From the NCBI GenBank assembly GCA_036245525.1, contig BTPG01000003.1:155055233-155119232 (forward strand): a DNA stretch of 64,000 nucleotides, written 5' to 3'. Numbering within the stretch: position 1 is the first letter of the stretch; every line of letters begins with the position of its first letter. The position numbers were made by a program, and so were the translations under genes. Of the stretch, positions 24,383-34,926 are shown in pieces. This DNA is from Semisulcospira habei. Its lineage: Eukaryota; Mollusca; Gastropoda; Semisulcospiridae. The notes under the pieces are model-generated. The model was not told the origin of the DNA and did not search any database. It worked only from the letters and a program-made list of their open reading frames with translations.

Positions 24383-24528
24383 ATTATTACACCATGAGTA
24401 TAGTAATGATTTAAATATTGCCCGCCTAATTAACGTCCTGAACTGCACATCGTACATCCTGATTACACTCAGGTCTACCAAAGATCCTACAACGATCCTA
24501 CACAAAACTGAATAAAATGTAGGATCTG

Positions 24529-24625
24529 CCCAGTCAGCAAAAGGTCATAGGGCCGATTTCGGCCGCCGTTGGCCCGTGCACGTCAGTCCGACGGCGGTCC
24601 GACGACGTTGTGTGCACTGGGTGTG
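24529..24625. repeat. Family E-like hairpin
   Basis: CAGTCAGCAAAAGGTC, GGCCGATTTCGGCCGCC, GGCCCGTGCACG, then an imperfect complement ending TGTGCACTGGG. Confidence 0.55.
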
Positions 24626-25164
24626 CAGGATGTTTGGCTCAACGCAGAATTATTAACACACAAATAGCTAATTGGCCTGTATACAATGTCATGTTCTGAC
24701 AAGAAAGCGAGTAATGGTTTCTATAATCATCTCCCCCACCCCCTCCCATACACCCCCACCACACAACCCCCCTCCCCAAAACCACCCCAGGTATGAGGGA
24801 GGGGGTGCAGGGGTGGATAGAGAGGTACACCGGATTAAACGTGTTTTGATTGCTGGGCTGCTTTTGGGATATCATTGCTTTATAATCGAGCGCCTAGTTC
24901 ATAAATCGCACACGGTCACACGTTGTGTGCGTGGTTTTGTTTCCTATGTCCTGTTTGTTTAGTCAATACACTATGTGCCGTCCTGGCCGAGAAAAAAAAA
25001 CGACAAAGAAACGTAACGTAATGTTATCCCTATGTATGTCCCCCATGCACATGTAGTGATCGGGGACAAAACACAACAACGAAACGCATGAGATGCAGAA
25101 CTTGCACGCCTCCATTACCGACTATCAGAAGAGAAAGCACCGCTCCCACACTGTTTGTAACCAT

Positions 25165-25550
25165 ACCCACTCACCGCAATTTGAACTGAATGTATTATCC
25201 TTGTCCGTCTTACTACCTAATGACTGCAAATTTAACTTTGGCCGACTCCAGCCGTGCGCGGGCCAACTAAGGCTGGAGTCGGCCAAAGAACATTTTGCTC
25301 ATTGAGTATCTATTTGGGAGCTACATACCTGGTCGCGTTATATCCGATTTCGCAATATTCTGAGTTATCACCGCAAATTGAACTGGATGTAATATCCTTG
25401 TCCTTCTTACTATCTACTCACCGCAAATTGAACTGGATAATGAATTATGTGCTGTGTTATCGTATGTGTTTGCTGCCCACTCACTGCAAATTGAGCTGGA
25501 TAATGATACTGTATTACTATCAAGGCACCGCAAAATGAACTGTAGGTTGT
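25165..25550. repeat. Minisatellite H, block 1
   Basis: CTCACCGCAAATTGAACTGG followed by ATGTAATATCCTTGTCC and TTACTACCTA, about 55-65 bp per unit, five or six diverged units. A family E hairpin (25207-25315) is embedded. Confidence 0.75.
25207..25315. repeat. Family E hairpin
   Basis: TTGGCCGACTCCAGCC and GGCTGGAGTCGGCCAA around GCGCGGGCCAAC; outer GCAAATTTAACTTTGG / CCAAAGAACATTTTGC. Confidence 0.7.
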
Positions 25551-25924
25551 ATGTTCAAGTGTACAGTGCTTAACGTCCCGACAGCAACAAGACTTTCTCA
25601 GGACGTGCCTGCACTGCTTGAAGCAAAAACAACTAAACAGAATATTGAATGTATGTCGCCAGCCGGTCTAATACGCTAAATAAACCTAAGACCATTTAGC
25701 AACACACATCCAATATCAATAGCTACAGGCAGTGCAGACAGTAGGGAGAGTTTAAAAAAAGGAAAATACAGGTGAATGGACCAAGGATAGACAGAAACAC
25801 ATGCCCCAGAATAGAGGGGAAAACCCACCCTGTGGGGCTGACCAGGGTGACCCTGGGAACTAAAAAGTAGTTACCCCCCCCCCCCCAAGTCCCCCAGGGC
25901 AGACCCGGGTGGGGGCAAAATGAA

Positions 25925-26095
25925 CTGAATGTGTCTGTCATTGTCTGTGTTACTACCTACTTACCGCAAATTGAACTGAATATACTGATTATCCTTGTCT
26001 ATGTTACTACCTACTCACCGCAAATTGAACTGTATATATTATTTTGGTCTGTGTTTCTACCTACTCGTAGCGCATTGAAATGGATGTACATGTTA
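25925..26095. repeat. Minisatellite H, block 2
   Basis: Three or four units of ACCGCAAATTGAACTG with TTACTACCTACT, matching block 1 some 370 bp upstream. Confidence 0.75.
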
Positions 26096-26175
26096 GTATC
26101 TACCATTAGTATTATGCGCATCAAAATATCGCGAAATCGGATATAACGCCTTGAGGTCTGTGGCTCTTAAGCAGA

Positions 26176-26285
26176 TACCCAATGAGCAAAAAGTCCTTTG
26201 GCCGATCCCAGCCTTAGTTGACCCGCGCACTGCAGTGCGCGGGCCAACTAAGGCTGGAGTTGGCCAAAGGACTCGTTGAGGCTTA
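26176..26285. repeat. Family E hairpin, best preserved
   Basis: Centre CCGCGCACTGCAGTGCGCGG, arms GGCCGATCCCAGCCTTAGTT / AACTAAGGCTGGAGTTGGCC, outer GAGCAAAAAGTCC / GGACTCGTTG. Confidence 0.8.
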
Positions 26286-26394
26286 CTCTGTGTTTTCTAT
26301 TTATAAGCTTGTGTAAGTTTGAAGTGATCTGGTCCATGGCAGGTTTTGATGGCTGAAATTCGCCGATACAACGGGTTATCAATGTTGTCTTGTA

Positions 26395-26543
26395 TCAGCT
26401 AAGACTTTCTGCTCTTCTTTTCACAATCCGTGTGGTACCAGAGGTTTTCGCAGCCTTTTGAATTTAACGGAAGGTGAACTCTCCCGCGAACAAAGGAAAA
26501 GAACAGAAAAGTGTTTCATTTTATGACATTCAAACTTCATCAT
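26395..26543 (-). repeat. Dispersed repeat Q, copy 4 (inverted)
   Basis: On the minus strand: TGATGAAGTTTGAATGTCAT, CTGTTCTTTTCC, GCGGGAGAGTTC, CTCTGGTACCAC. Same family as 22500-22790. Confidence 0.6.
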
Positions 26544-26597
26544 TTAACTCATTCGCGTCCAGCCGCATCCGGATGCGGCTCGCCGCGAATGAGTTAA
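26544..26597. mobile_element. 54-bp TTAA micro-palindrome, family R
   Basis: TTAA at both ends, CTCATTCGCG against CGCGAATGAG, centre AGCCGCATCCGGATGCGGCT. Essentially nothing but a hairpin. Confidence 0.8.
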
Positions 26598-26800
26598 GTT
26601 AGTCAGTCCTATTTTCCAGCATTAATACAAGACGTACTAAGAACATGTGTAACACTGCGATCTATTCAGTAACCCTTTAATACATAGATTAGGTCGCGGA
26701 CACGGTCCGCAACAACGCGGGCGCTCTGAGTGACTGTATTGTTCTCAGGTATCGCGAGATTACCAGCCTGACCTGTATGCTAAAATATTTTAGAGTTTAC

Positions 26801-26960
<160 letters not shown>

Positions 26961-27195
26961 TTTTAATGATTGTTACTAATCAAGTTTATTACCAGATTAT
27001 CTTCGTTTACCTCCCCAGAATAACTCGTTTATATTATGATCGTTGCTGTGATAACAGTTTTAGGTGTCATGCATTCATCCTTATGTAATACACTATCTTA
27101 TCTTATCTTATTATTGATGCCTGCGGCCTACCTAGCTATAGCCGACACTATTAAACACATTACATCCTGAAGCTGATTTTTAACAAATGTGCTTA

Positions 27196-27335
27196 TTGTC
27201 CTATGAAGGCTATATTACAGATTAGGAGATAGATCACCTTTTTAGTTCAAGGGTGGTGACAAGCTATTCTGGCACCACCCTTGAACTATCATAGTCAACT
27301 TTATTTTGAGCAATAGCGTATCAGGATGAAAAGGG
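27196..27335. mobile_element. Family A (subtype A-prime) foldback, decayed
   Basis: GGAGATAGATCACC, TAGTTCAAGGGTGGTG, then directly ACAAGCTATTCTGGCACCAC and ATCAGGATGAAAAGGGTTGA. One GGCGCC half is deleted and the TTAA is mutated to TTGA. Confidence 0.65.
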
Positions 27336-27399
27336 TTGATTGGTACAAAGTACTCACATCAAAGGTCCTATTGTCCCCTACACATACTTATGTGTTATG

Positions 27400-27475
27400 G
27401 TACGAGATATGTGACGCTGAACCTTACGAATTTGGGCCATAAGGTCGGGTATCACAGACCAGCGAACGTGTGACA
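27400..27475. repeat. Family D hairpin, degenerate
   Basis: CTGAACCTTACGAATTTGGG and CCATAAGGTCGGGTATCACA..CCAGC; an imperfect relative of the hairpins at 43099 and 61941. Confidence 0.5.
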
Positions 27476-27684
27476 TTTCAGACACGGACGTTTCCTGAAA
27501 AGGTGTGGGTGTGTTCGATCTTTCAGTATGCGATGCGGAAATATCACACGCAGTATCCTACATAAATCATGTCGATACATTTTCACACCATCCCTTGTAG
27601 TCATGCTGTCACAGGACCAGGAAACGTCAACGTTCAGTCCCCTGAGCGAGAGTCCAGGTCAGGGGACTTGACATGTATACTGAC

Positions 27685-27770
27685 GAGCTCAAGAAATGCG
27701 ACATTTTCGGACCCATCCGTTCGTTCCGAAAATGTTGCTTTTCTTTTATTTTATCTTGTCTTGTGGTAAG
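27685..27770. repeat. Family J hairpin
   Basis: AAGAAATGCGACATTTTCGG against CCGAAAATGTTGCTTTTCTT with a short loop. Confidence 0.7.
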
Positions 27771-27880
27771 TGTATGTTGCCGGAGATAAGCTACTAAGAT
27801 AGTACAAGTTTAAGGGTCGTGCTTGATTAGCTCGATCAGTGCCTGTTCATGGAAAATTATAGTGAACCATCACCTGGATA

Positions 27881-27975
27881 TTAACGCTTTGGCTGTTAGT
27901 AGCGCTTTTTGTTGCGGTGATTCCTACACTAATCATCACGACATAACTAGCGCTTTTGACAGCCAAAGAGTTTTT
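27881..27975. mobile_element. Family C foldback
   Basis: TTAACGCTTTGGCTGTTAGT start, AGCGCTTTTTGTTGCGGTGA and CTAGCGCTTTTGACAGCCAA arms; the right TTAA is lost where a family F unit begins. Confidence 0.7.
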
Positions 27976-28560
27976 TGCTACACGGACCCTTGTAGGCCTG
28001 AGGGGGGTCAAAGGAACCATTCTACCCCGAAGGCCTCTGGGGTACAATGGTTCCTTTGACCTCTCGAAGGCCTACAAGGGTCCGTGCAGCAAGCCCCTGC
28101 TACCAATAACGTATCTGGTTTCATTCATCCACTATTTTCCTAAAAGAAATCAAGAAGAAATCTTCCGACCTGGATCACGCCAGCCATGACTGACGACAAA
28201 GGAATATACACTTATACAGAATAGACTTATGACATAATTTAAATCTTTCATGGCGTTGCCCCGTCTCCAGTAGCGTGCCTGTTGTTTCGAACAACACTAA
28301 GTAACTTTTTACTTTAGAACGTTTTGGTGATCATTTATAGAACAAAACTCGCATCCAAGATTCGTCACAAAGAGGGCTACAAGAAGTCCGCCATTTGTCG
28401 CTACAGGGGTTTTTGTATCACGGTCACATGGTACGGTTTGCGCTAAAGTGACTGGTCGTCTGACGTAGGCATGAAAACAAGGGGTTTTGTATCCCGGTCA
28501 CATTAGTGGTACGGTTTGCGCTAAAGTTGTGATCGTGTGACGTAGGGATGAAAACAAATG
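27976..28560 (+). mobile_element. Half-copy of the 1.2-kb foldback (F plus X)
   Basis: F hairpin (ACGGACCCTTGTAGGCC, GGGGTACAATGG), the linker with AAGAAATCTTCCGACCTGGA, then arm X with CAACACTAAGTAACTTTTTA. The last ~80 bp of X (GGTACGGTTTGCGCTAAAG) is duplicated. There is no inverted half. Confidence 0.7.
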
Positions 28561-28700
28561 TGTTACTCAGCTAAAAAGTACACATTGCTTAGTGACATTA
28601 TTGACAGAGTACTTAGAGCCAAAAATTATCGTGCTTTTGTTGTAATGCTCAGAGCCCAATTCTCGCTTATTTTGAAAGGAGTGTGTTATATTCATTGTAT

Positions 28701-28917
28701 TTAACTCATTCTACCCCAACACCAAAATCCCCAAATTTTGCCGTTGTCCTCTGAAGACTGCACTTTAGTGCAGGACACAGATCGACCACTATGATAGTTC
28801 AAGGGTGATGCCAGAATAGCTTGGCGCCCATAGGCGCCAAGCTATTCTGGCATCACCCTTGAACTATCATGGTCGATCGTTATCTTGCTGTGGTGTGTCT
28901 GGGGTAGAAGGAGTTAA
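28701..28917. mobile_element. TTAA foldback, family A variant
   Basis: TTAA at 28701-28704 and 28914-28917; ends CTCATTCTACCCCA / GGGGTAGAAGGAG. Hairpin GGTGATGCCAGAATAGCTTG with loop CATA between GGCGCC copies. Confidence 0.85.
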
Positions 28918-29070
28918 AAGAAAATCATTTATTTCGTTACCGTCGATTAATAACAAGGTTGGATATAACAAAAAGTCGAATATAACAAGGTTTCTTTCAG
29001 TTTCGCCTATAACAAACTTTGGATATAACAACAGGTTCGGCCATGGCGCTTTGCTATATTAGAAGTTTTG

Positions 29071-29272
<202 letters not shown>

Positions 29273-29347
29273 CTCACTTAGCGTCTACTCGATCGTTTGC
29301 TAGGCTTTCTTGTTGAAAAAAATTATTCGTCGTTCATTTAGTTTGCC

Positions 29348-29361
29348 TAACAGTAAAAGAA
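29348..29361. repeat. Target-site duplication, left (RTE element)
   Basis: TAACAGTAAAAGAA, identical to 32671-32684 on the other side of the LINE. Confidence 0.85.
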
Positions 29362-29569
29362 CCTCGCGCCGGGACCATAAAAATATGGCGTTGAGGCGCG
29401 TCCCCTGGGTGGTGGATAGGGGGTCCCTCGCGAGAGGGGTGCACCGAATGGAAATAAGGTGCCGTGAACCAACATGGTCTAAGGAAAGGTGACCCCGACA
29501 GAAAACCCCTGGTCCTCCTAGTAAGGGGGTTGGGCGTGGGGGTAGCTTCCCCTCCCTGCAAAAAAGGAA

Positions 29570-29818
29570 ATGGCTACAAAAAAGCCGACGAAAAGACAAA
29601 CAGTAATTCCTTTCCTGGAGGAGGAAGGTTCTTCTACCAGAAGATTTATGGCGTCCTGTGGTGAAAGCCGGAAGTCTTCGGAAGCCACAGGACCGAGCCG
29701 CCTCTCTCTATCCAGGGACACAACCATGGGCACATGGAACGTCAAGACCATGTACCAGAGCGACAAGGCCGCCCAGATAGCAGCGGAAATGCAAAAGTAC
29801 AACCTTTCCCTGTATTAG
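29570..29818 (+). pseudogene. RTE LINE N-terminus
   Basis: 82-residue frame. The likely domain start is the internal MGTWNVKTMYQSDKAAQ, the usual first strand of this endonuclease. It is interrupted at 29816 by a TAG just after KYNLSLY, where related elements continue into the catalytic core. Confidence 0.75.
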
Positions 29819-29927
29819 TGAAGCCAGATGGACGCAGTCTGGCCAGAAAAGGCTGTTAAGTGGGGAGATGATTGTGTATTGAGGTCATGAAGAGGAGAAT
29901 GCCCCCCATACAGAAGGAGTAGCATTC

Positions 29928-31130
29928 ATGCTGTCACCAGTGGCACAGAGAGCGCTGATGGGCTGGGAACATCTTGGGCCAAGAATTATCACAGCAGCCT
30001 TTAGAACCAAGAAAAAGCTCAAGTTGAATGTCATCCAGTGTTATGCGCCCACTAATGACAGTGACGAGGAAGAGAAACAAGAGTTCTACGACCGACTCCA
30101 GAGTGCCGTGGACAAATGTGCGGAGCGAGACATCACCATCGTCATGGGCGATTTTAATGCCAAAATAGGGGAGGACAACACCGGATATGAAGAGGTGATG
30201 GGGAGACAAGGACTAGGGGAGATGAGTGAGAACGGGGAGAGGTTTGTAGACTTTTGTGCTCTAAACAGACTTGTCATTGGAGGCAGCATCTTCCCACACA
30301 GAAGAATACACAAAGCAACGTGGGTCTCACCTGACCATACTACAGAGAACCAAATAGACCATATCTGCATTAGCAAGAAATTTAGAAGATCCCTTCAAGA
30401 TGTTGAAGAGAGGAGAGGAGCAGATGTCGCCTCAGACCACCATCTGCTCACCTTAAGAATAAAGCTCAATTTAAAGAAAAGCTGCACAGAGACAACAAGA
30501 AGACAGCGCTATAATGTAGGCCTTCTGAGAGAGACTGGTGTGAGAGAAGAGTTCAAACTGGTGCTGTCCAACCGGTTTCAAGCGCTACAGAAGCTAGTAA
30601 ATGAAGAGGAGGCGGTCACCACAGAGCAGCAGTGGAAGGCAGTTAGAGAGGCGCTGAACTCAACCTGCAAAGACACTGTAGGGTTCAGGAAACACCATCA
30701 CAAGGACTGGCTGTCGGCACAGACCTTGAAGAAGATAGAAGTGAGGAAGCAGAAGAAAGCAGTTGTCAACAACAGTCGCACGAGAGCAGCCAAAGCAAAG
30801 GCACAGGAGGAATACTCAGAAGCCAACCGCGAGGTGAAGAGGAGTATCAGGGCAGACAAGAGGGCCTACACAGACAGCCTGGCAGCAGAGGCAGAAAAGG
30901 CAGCAGGCAGCGGCAACATGAAACAGCTCTACGACATTACCAGAAGATTGTCGGGTAAGTATGGCCATACAGAAAGACCAGTAAAAGACAAAGAAGGCAA
31001 GCCTATTGCAGACAGAGCAGACCAACTCGACAGATGGGCCGAGTATTTTGAAGAGTTACTGAACAGACCCAGCCCACCCGACCCCCCCAGACATCCAGCC
31101 AGCAGAGACCGACCTACCCATCAGCTGTGA
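29928..31130 (+). pseudogene. RTE LINE endonuclease and linker
   Basis: 400-residue frame. LNVIQCYAPTNDSDEEEK, then VMGDFNAKIGEDN with catalytic Asp/Asn, ENGERFVDFCALNRLVIGGS, the TWVSPD segment, NQIDHICISKKFR and VASDHHLLTLRI with the catalytic His. A long Lys/Ala/Arg-rich linker and DRWAEYFEELLNRPSP follow. The frame shifts in a C run near 31080, and its last ~20 codons are out-of-frame sequence. The first in-frame Met is not the true start. Confidence 0.9.
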
Positions 31131-31161
31131 CAGACCCAGCCGGGAAGAGATCAGAAGAGCA

Positions 31162-32157
31162 GTGGCATTTTTGAAGAACGGCAAAGCAGCTGGGCCAGAT
31201 GGCATCCCAGCGGAGTCTCTGAAAGCAGACCTAGAGACAACAGTAGAGATGCTGTACCCACTGTTTGGAAAGATCTGGGAAGAGGAGGTGATGCCGGCTG
31301 ACTGGAAGGAGGGGTACCTAATCAAGCTTCCCAAGAAAGGTGACCTCAGCAAGTGTTCCAACTACAGAGGAATCACCTTGCTGTCAGTACCAGGAAAGGT
31401 CTTCAACAGGATCATCCTGGAGAGAATGAAGAGCTCCGTTGACCCCCAGCTGAGAGACCAGCAAGCAGGATTCAGGAAAAACCGATCATGTACAGACCAG
31501 ATCGCCACTCTCCGCATCATCATGGAACAGTCTCTGGAGTGGAGCTCCCCGCTGTACGTCAACTTTGTGGATTACGAGAAAGCATTTGACAGCGTGGACC
31601 GAGAGACTCTGTGGAAACTCCTACGACACTACGGTGTACCCACAAAGCTCGTCCGCCTGATCAAGAGCAGCTACGATGGCATGACATGTCGCGTGATCCA
31701 CGAAGGGCAGTTCACCAGGGAGCTCCAGGTCAGAACCGGTGTCAGGCAGGGGTGTCTGCTGTCTCCGTTCCTCTTCCTACTGGCCATAGACTGGGTCATG
31801 AAGAGGACCACAGAGCACAGACGAAGTGGAATACAGTGGACACTGTGGACACAGCTTGACGACCTCGATTTTGCAGATGACTTGGCATTACTGTCCCACA
31901 CTCATCAACAAATGCAGGACAAGACCACGAGGCTTGCTGACGTCTCGTCCCAAGTGGGCCTCACCATCCACAAACAGAAAACAAAGACAATGAGGCTGAA
32001 CGCAACCAGGGAAGAACCAGTCTTGCTTGCTGGCACCCCGTTGGAGGAGTTGGAGTCCTTCACCTATCTCGGAAGCATAATAGACAAAAAAAAGGCGGCA
32101 CTGATGCAGATGTCAGAGCAAGAATCGGTAAAGCCAGAGCAGCCTTTGTCCAGTTGA
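31162..32157 (+). pseudogene. RTE LINE reverse transcriptase
   Basis: 331-residue frame with the fingers motif LKNGKAAGPDGIPAE, YRGITLLSVPGKVFNRI, DQQAGFRKNRSCTDQI, motif A FVDYEKAFDSVDR, motif B TGVRQGCLLSPFLF, motif C LDFADDLALLS and a thumb-like FTYLGSIID. All catalytic Asp residues are present. The frame breaks in an eight-A run near 32090; collinear C-terminal sequence continues in other frames at 32322-32661. Confidence 0.92.
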
Positions 32158-32321
32158 AAAAAAGTGTGGAGTTCTAGAGAGCTGTCACAACACACCAAAG
32201 TCCGGATTTCACTTCAACTCCAATGTAAAAGCAGTTCTATATGGAGCAGAGACTTGGAGATTGACAAAAAACCACAGTCAACAGAGTACAGATCTTCATA
32301 AACAGTTGCCTTAGAAGAATT

Positions 32322-32661
32322 TTGAAAATCCACTGGCCAGAGAAGATCAGCAACGTCAGACTCTGGGAGAGAACAGAGCAGATAACAGCAGAGAATGAAA
32401 TTGGGCGACGAAGATGGGGATGGATTGGTCACAGTCTGAGAAAGCCAGCTTCCAGTATCACTAGGCAGGCATTTGTCATGGAACCCCCAGGGAAAGAGGA
32501 AAAGAGGTAGGCCGAGAAACTCCTGGCGTCGAGACCTCCAAGCAGACATCAAGAGAATGGGAACCACCTGGAGTAAAATCGAAGGAGAAGCACAGGACAG
32601 GAGTTGCTGGAGGTCTCTCGTCGACGGCCTATACCCGGGTAGGGGTGACAGGCGTAAGTAA
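32322..32661 (+). pseudogene. RTE LINE C-terminal remnants
   Basis: Two overlapping frames (32322-32510 and 32473-32661) carry [13 protein letters not shown] and RPRNSWRRDLQADI, the conserved tail of this LINE group, separated by a shift in AGAGGAAAAGAGG. Confidence 0.8.
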
Positions 32662-32670
32662 GTAAGTAAG

Positions 32671-32684
32671 TAACAGTAAAAGAA
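32671..32684. repeat. Target-site duplication, right (RTE element)
   Basis: TAACAGTAAAAGAA directly after the (GTAA)n tail; the TAA could in part belong to the tail. Confidence 0.85.
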
Positions 32685-32749
32685 TTTAGTCCTGTGCGTG
32701 TCCGTAACGGTTTTAGTCGCGATGATTCCTGACACGCACAGGCTTAATG
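32685..32749. mobile_element. Family C foldback, truncated
   Basis: GTCCTGTGCGTGTC, GTTTTAGTCGCGATGATTCC, then GACACGCACAGGCTTAA; the right arm between the centre and the end is deleted. It lies directly after the RTE duplication, so the LINE probably entered its left edge. Confidence 0.6.
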
Positions 32750-32867
32750 TTTTGCAGAGAAATACAACTTTCCCACATCAGTACCTGTAAGCCGGAACCA
32801 CCTGTGCTGCACGGGCATAAACAAAATGGGTTTATGCAGATCTGTGCACGGATGGCACAGGTGGATT

Positions 32868-33089
32868 TTAACCCCTTCACTGCCGAGAAAACGTTAACGC
32901 GATCTAAAAGCAAGAGGCATAGATCATCATAAGGCCCCGCGACTGCGGGGCCTCATGTGGATATATGCCTCTTGCTGAGATCACATCGTGTCCAAGTTCT
33001 CTAGATAATTTTGGCTAATTTTGGTTGTTCCGGCAGTGAACGCTGACCTCAGACACAAAATGTACGTCCGTTTGCAGGGAAGGGGTTAA
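32868..33089. mobile_element. TTAA foldback, family B
   Basis: TTAA at 32868-32871 and 33086-33089; ends CCCCTTCACTGCC / GCAGGGAAGGGG; hairpin AAGAGGCATAGATCATCATA, GCCCCGCGACTGCGGGGC. The right TTAA is also the left end of the next element. Confidence 0.85.
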
Positions 33090-33294
33090 CACTCTCACTG
33101 TCGAGAAAAGCTGAGCACCGGCCGAATGAAAAATTGTATAGCGGTCGCAAGGGCTCATGAGGATCTATGCTTCTTTGCTGAAACCACTTTATATTCACGT
33201 TCCTTTGGCGGCATATATTATATGTAGACGTAGAATTTACAAAGATTTCAAAAACACACTACAATCTGCCGTCATCTGGCACGGAAAGATTTAA
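33086..33294. mobile_element. TTAA foldback, family B, sharing a TTAA
   Basis: TTAA at 33086-33089 and 33291-33294; ends CACTCTCACTGTCGAG and TGGCACGGAAAGA. The hairpin has lost its left arm, keeping AGGGCTCATGAGGATCTATG. Confidence 0.8.
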
Positions 33295-33677
33295 CACCAT
33301 CATTTGTTTTCTCATCTGGTTTCTTGCTGCAGCGTCACTGACACGCACACGGCCAGAATGTCACATCTGCTGCATGCTTTATTGATGCATGTTCCTGATG
33401 AGGAGCCGGACACCTGCATGTCCAACGACACAACTATTTCTGGGTATTCAGACATGTATATAGGCCTACTTTGTATTTTGTGATTTATGTAGTGCGGGGC
33501 AAGGTTTCCTGATGGAGACACGTTCCTGCAGTTTCCGATGAAGCGCGAAGATCGTGGCGACTCTCATTGTCATAAAACATGCAATATATTTTTCTTTTCA
33601 TCCCCCTTTGTCCGTCTCCATTTCATTAATCAGCTAACGTCAACTGTAGTGTGCGACCCTGCATTAGAAACCCCAGC

Positions 33678-33889
33678 TTAACCCATCGCATTCTGAGGCT
33701 GATTTTAAATTTTTTCTTATTGTTCTATGAAGGCCACATTACAGATTAGGAGATAGATCAACCATTTTAGTTCAAGGGTGGAGCCAGAATAGCTTGGCGC
33801 CTTCGGCGCCAAGCTATTCTGGCGCCACCCTCGAACTATCATAGTCAAATTAATTCCAGTAGTGTATCACTGAGGATGAAAAGGGTTAA
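33678..33889. mobile_element. TTAA foldback, family A-prime
   Basis: TTAA at 33678-33681 and 33886-33889; CCCATCGCATTCTGAGGC start, CATTGAGGATGAAAAGGG-type right end. Hairpin GCCAGAATAGCTTGGCGCC with a TTC loop. Confidence 0.85.
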
Positions 33890-33995
33890 GTTGACTTCCA
33901 GACCAAAAAGGTGACCGCCAGGTGTGAAAAATGCAGAGAATAACCCAGCGAAGGAAGAAACACGCGTACAAAGACAGTTACCGCAACACAATGTA

Positions 33996-34177
33996 ATAAC
34001 CCATTCAGCCTTGACGCACTACACCAGGAGATGGGTCGACCAAGACCTGTCGGCGCCAAGCTAATCTGGCACTACCCTTCAGTTATCATGGTCGGCCCAT
34101 CCACTGCAACAGGTGCATAGTCGTTAGATGATGCCTCCAAAATTTCGGAAATACGTGCGTCGGGCTGAATGAGTTAA
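33996..34177. mobile_element. Family A foldback, inner left arm deleted
   Basis: ATAACCCATTCAGCC at left, TTAA at 34174-34177 on the right. After GGTCGACCAAG the arm jumps to ACCTGTCGGCGCC. Preceded at 33941-33990 by a single arm of family N. Confidence 0.8.
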
Positions 34178-34295
34178 CGTTTTTCAAAATGGACAAACAC
34201 ACAAAAACATACACTTCGCGACTTATCTTAGAGTGGTCACTTCTACACGCATCAAAGTGTATTCTTCTTTGTTTGTCTATTTTGAAGAAAAGGAA

Positions 34296-34441
34296 ACCCA
34301 ACGGAAAAAGAAGCTCGCTTAGAAAGACAGTTACAACACAATGTATGAATATTTCGGGTTTAAAAAAAAAAACCGAAATATTAATAAATTGTGTTGTAAG
34401 TGTCTTTCTAAGCGTGCTTCTTTTTGCGTTGGGTTATTCTC
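34296..34441. repeat. Family N foldback
   Basis: AACCCAACGGAAAAAGAAGC and its complement at 34418-34437; further arms CTTAGAAAGACAGTTACAAC / GTTGTAAGTGTCTTTCTAAG, and AATATTTCGG(T) either side of an A-run loop. Confidence 0.8.
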
Positions 34442-34612
34442 AGCTTAAGTTGGGGGAAAACGCAGAGTGATCAGCATTTCCATAATAATCAGGGTCTCCT
34501 GGTCATAAAAAAATATACATTGAACGCATTTTCCCCGTCTAAATTCTACGGTTTTTGCATGATGGTCAGGAGAGAGAGGAATTGTAGAATGCTACTAACT
34601 CGTTTTTCATTG

Positions 34613-34829
34613 TTAACTCATTCAGCCCGACGCACGTATTTCCGGCCAAATTTTGGAGTAGTCATCTAACGACTATGCACCTGTGGCAAGAGATGGGTTG
34701 ACCATGATAATTCAAGGGTATTGCCAGATTAGCTTGGCGCCTGTCGGCGCCAAGCTAATCTGGCACTACCTTTGAATTATCATGGTCGACCCGTCTCCTG
34801 CTGTAGTGCGTCAGGGCTGAATGGGTTAA
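34613..34829. mobile_element. TTAA foldback, family A, loop flipped
   Basis: TTAA at 34613-34616 and 34826-34829. Flanks have the same orientation as 15934, 49912 and 59544, but the loop between GGCGCC copies reads TGTC, not GACA. Joined to a family C element through the right TTAA. Confidence 0.88.
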
Positions 34830-34926
34830 CCCTTTGGCTAGTGGTGGCGATCAGTTTTGGTTGAAGTGATTCCTGCAGGAATCGGTCACCTCGACCAAAA
34901 TCGCTACCGACTGCCAAAAAGGTTAA
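34826..34926. mobile_element. TTAA foldback, family C
   Basis: TTAA at 34826-34829 and 34923-34926; CCCTTTGGCTAGTGG and ACTGCCAAAAAGG ends, centre GTGATTCCTGCAGGAATCGG, arms ATCAGTTTTGGTTG / TCGACCAAAATCG. Confidence 0.85.

Larger units (their letters stand above)
29362..32670 (+). mobile_element. RTE-type LINE, near full length, inactivated
   Basis: A single retrotransposon of ~3.3 kb bounded by exact 14-bp duplications. It has a GC-rich 5' region, endonuclease (29730-30480), linker, reverse transcriptase (about 31160-32100), a C-terminal region and a (GTAA)n tail (32654-32670) in place of poly(A). The style resembles the RTE/BovB-like endonuclease-reverse transcriptases often mis-annotated as craniofacial development protein 2. 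At least five frame breaks (near 29815, 29900, 31080, 32095 and after 32157) make it defective. The orientation is opposite to the LINEs at 1-11 kb. Confidence 0.92.

Noticed and set aside
31671..31901. Minus-strand frame inside the RTE reverse transcriptase
   Set aside because: It is a shadow of the plus-strand reverse transcriptase, which has all family motifs.
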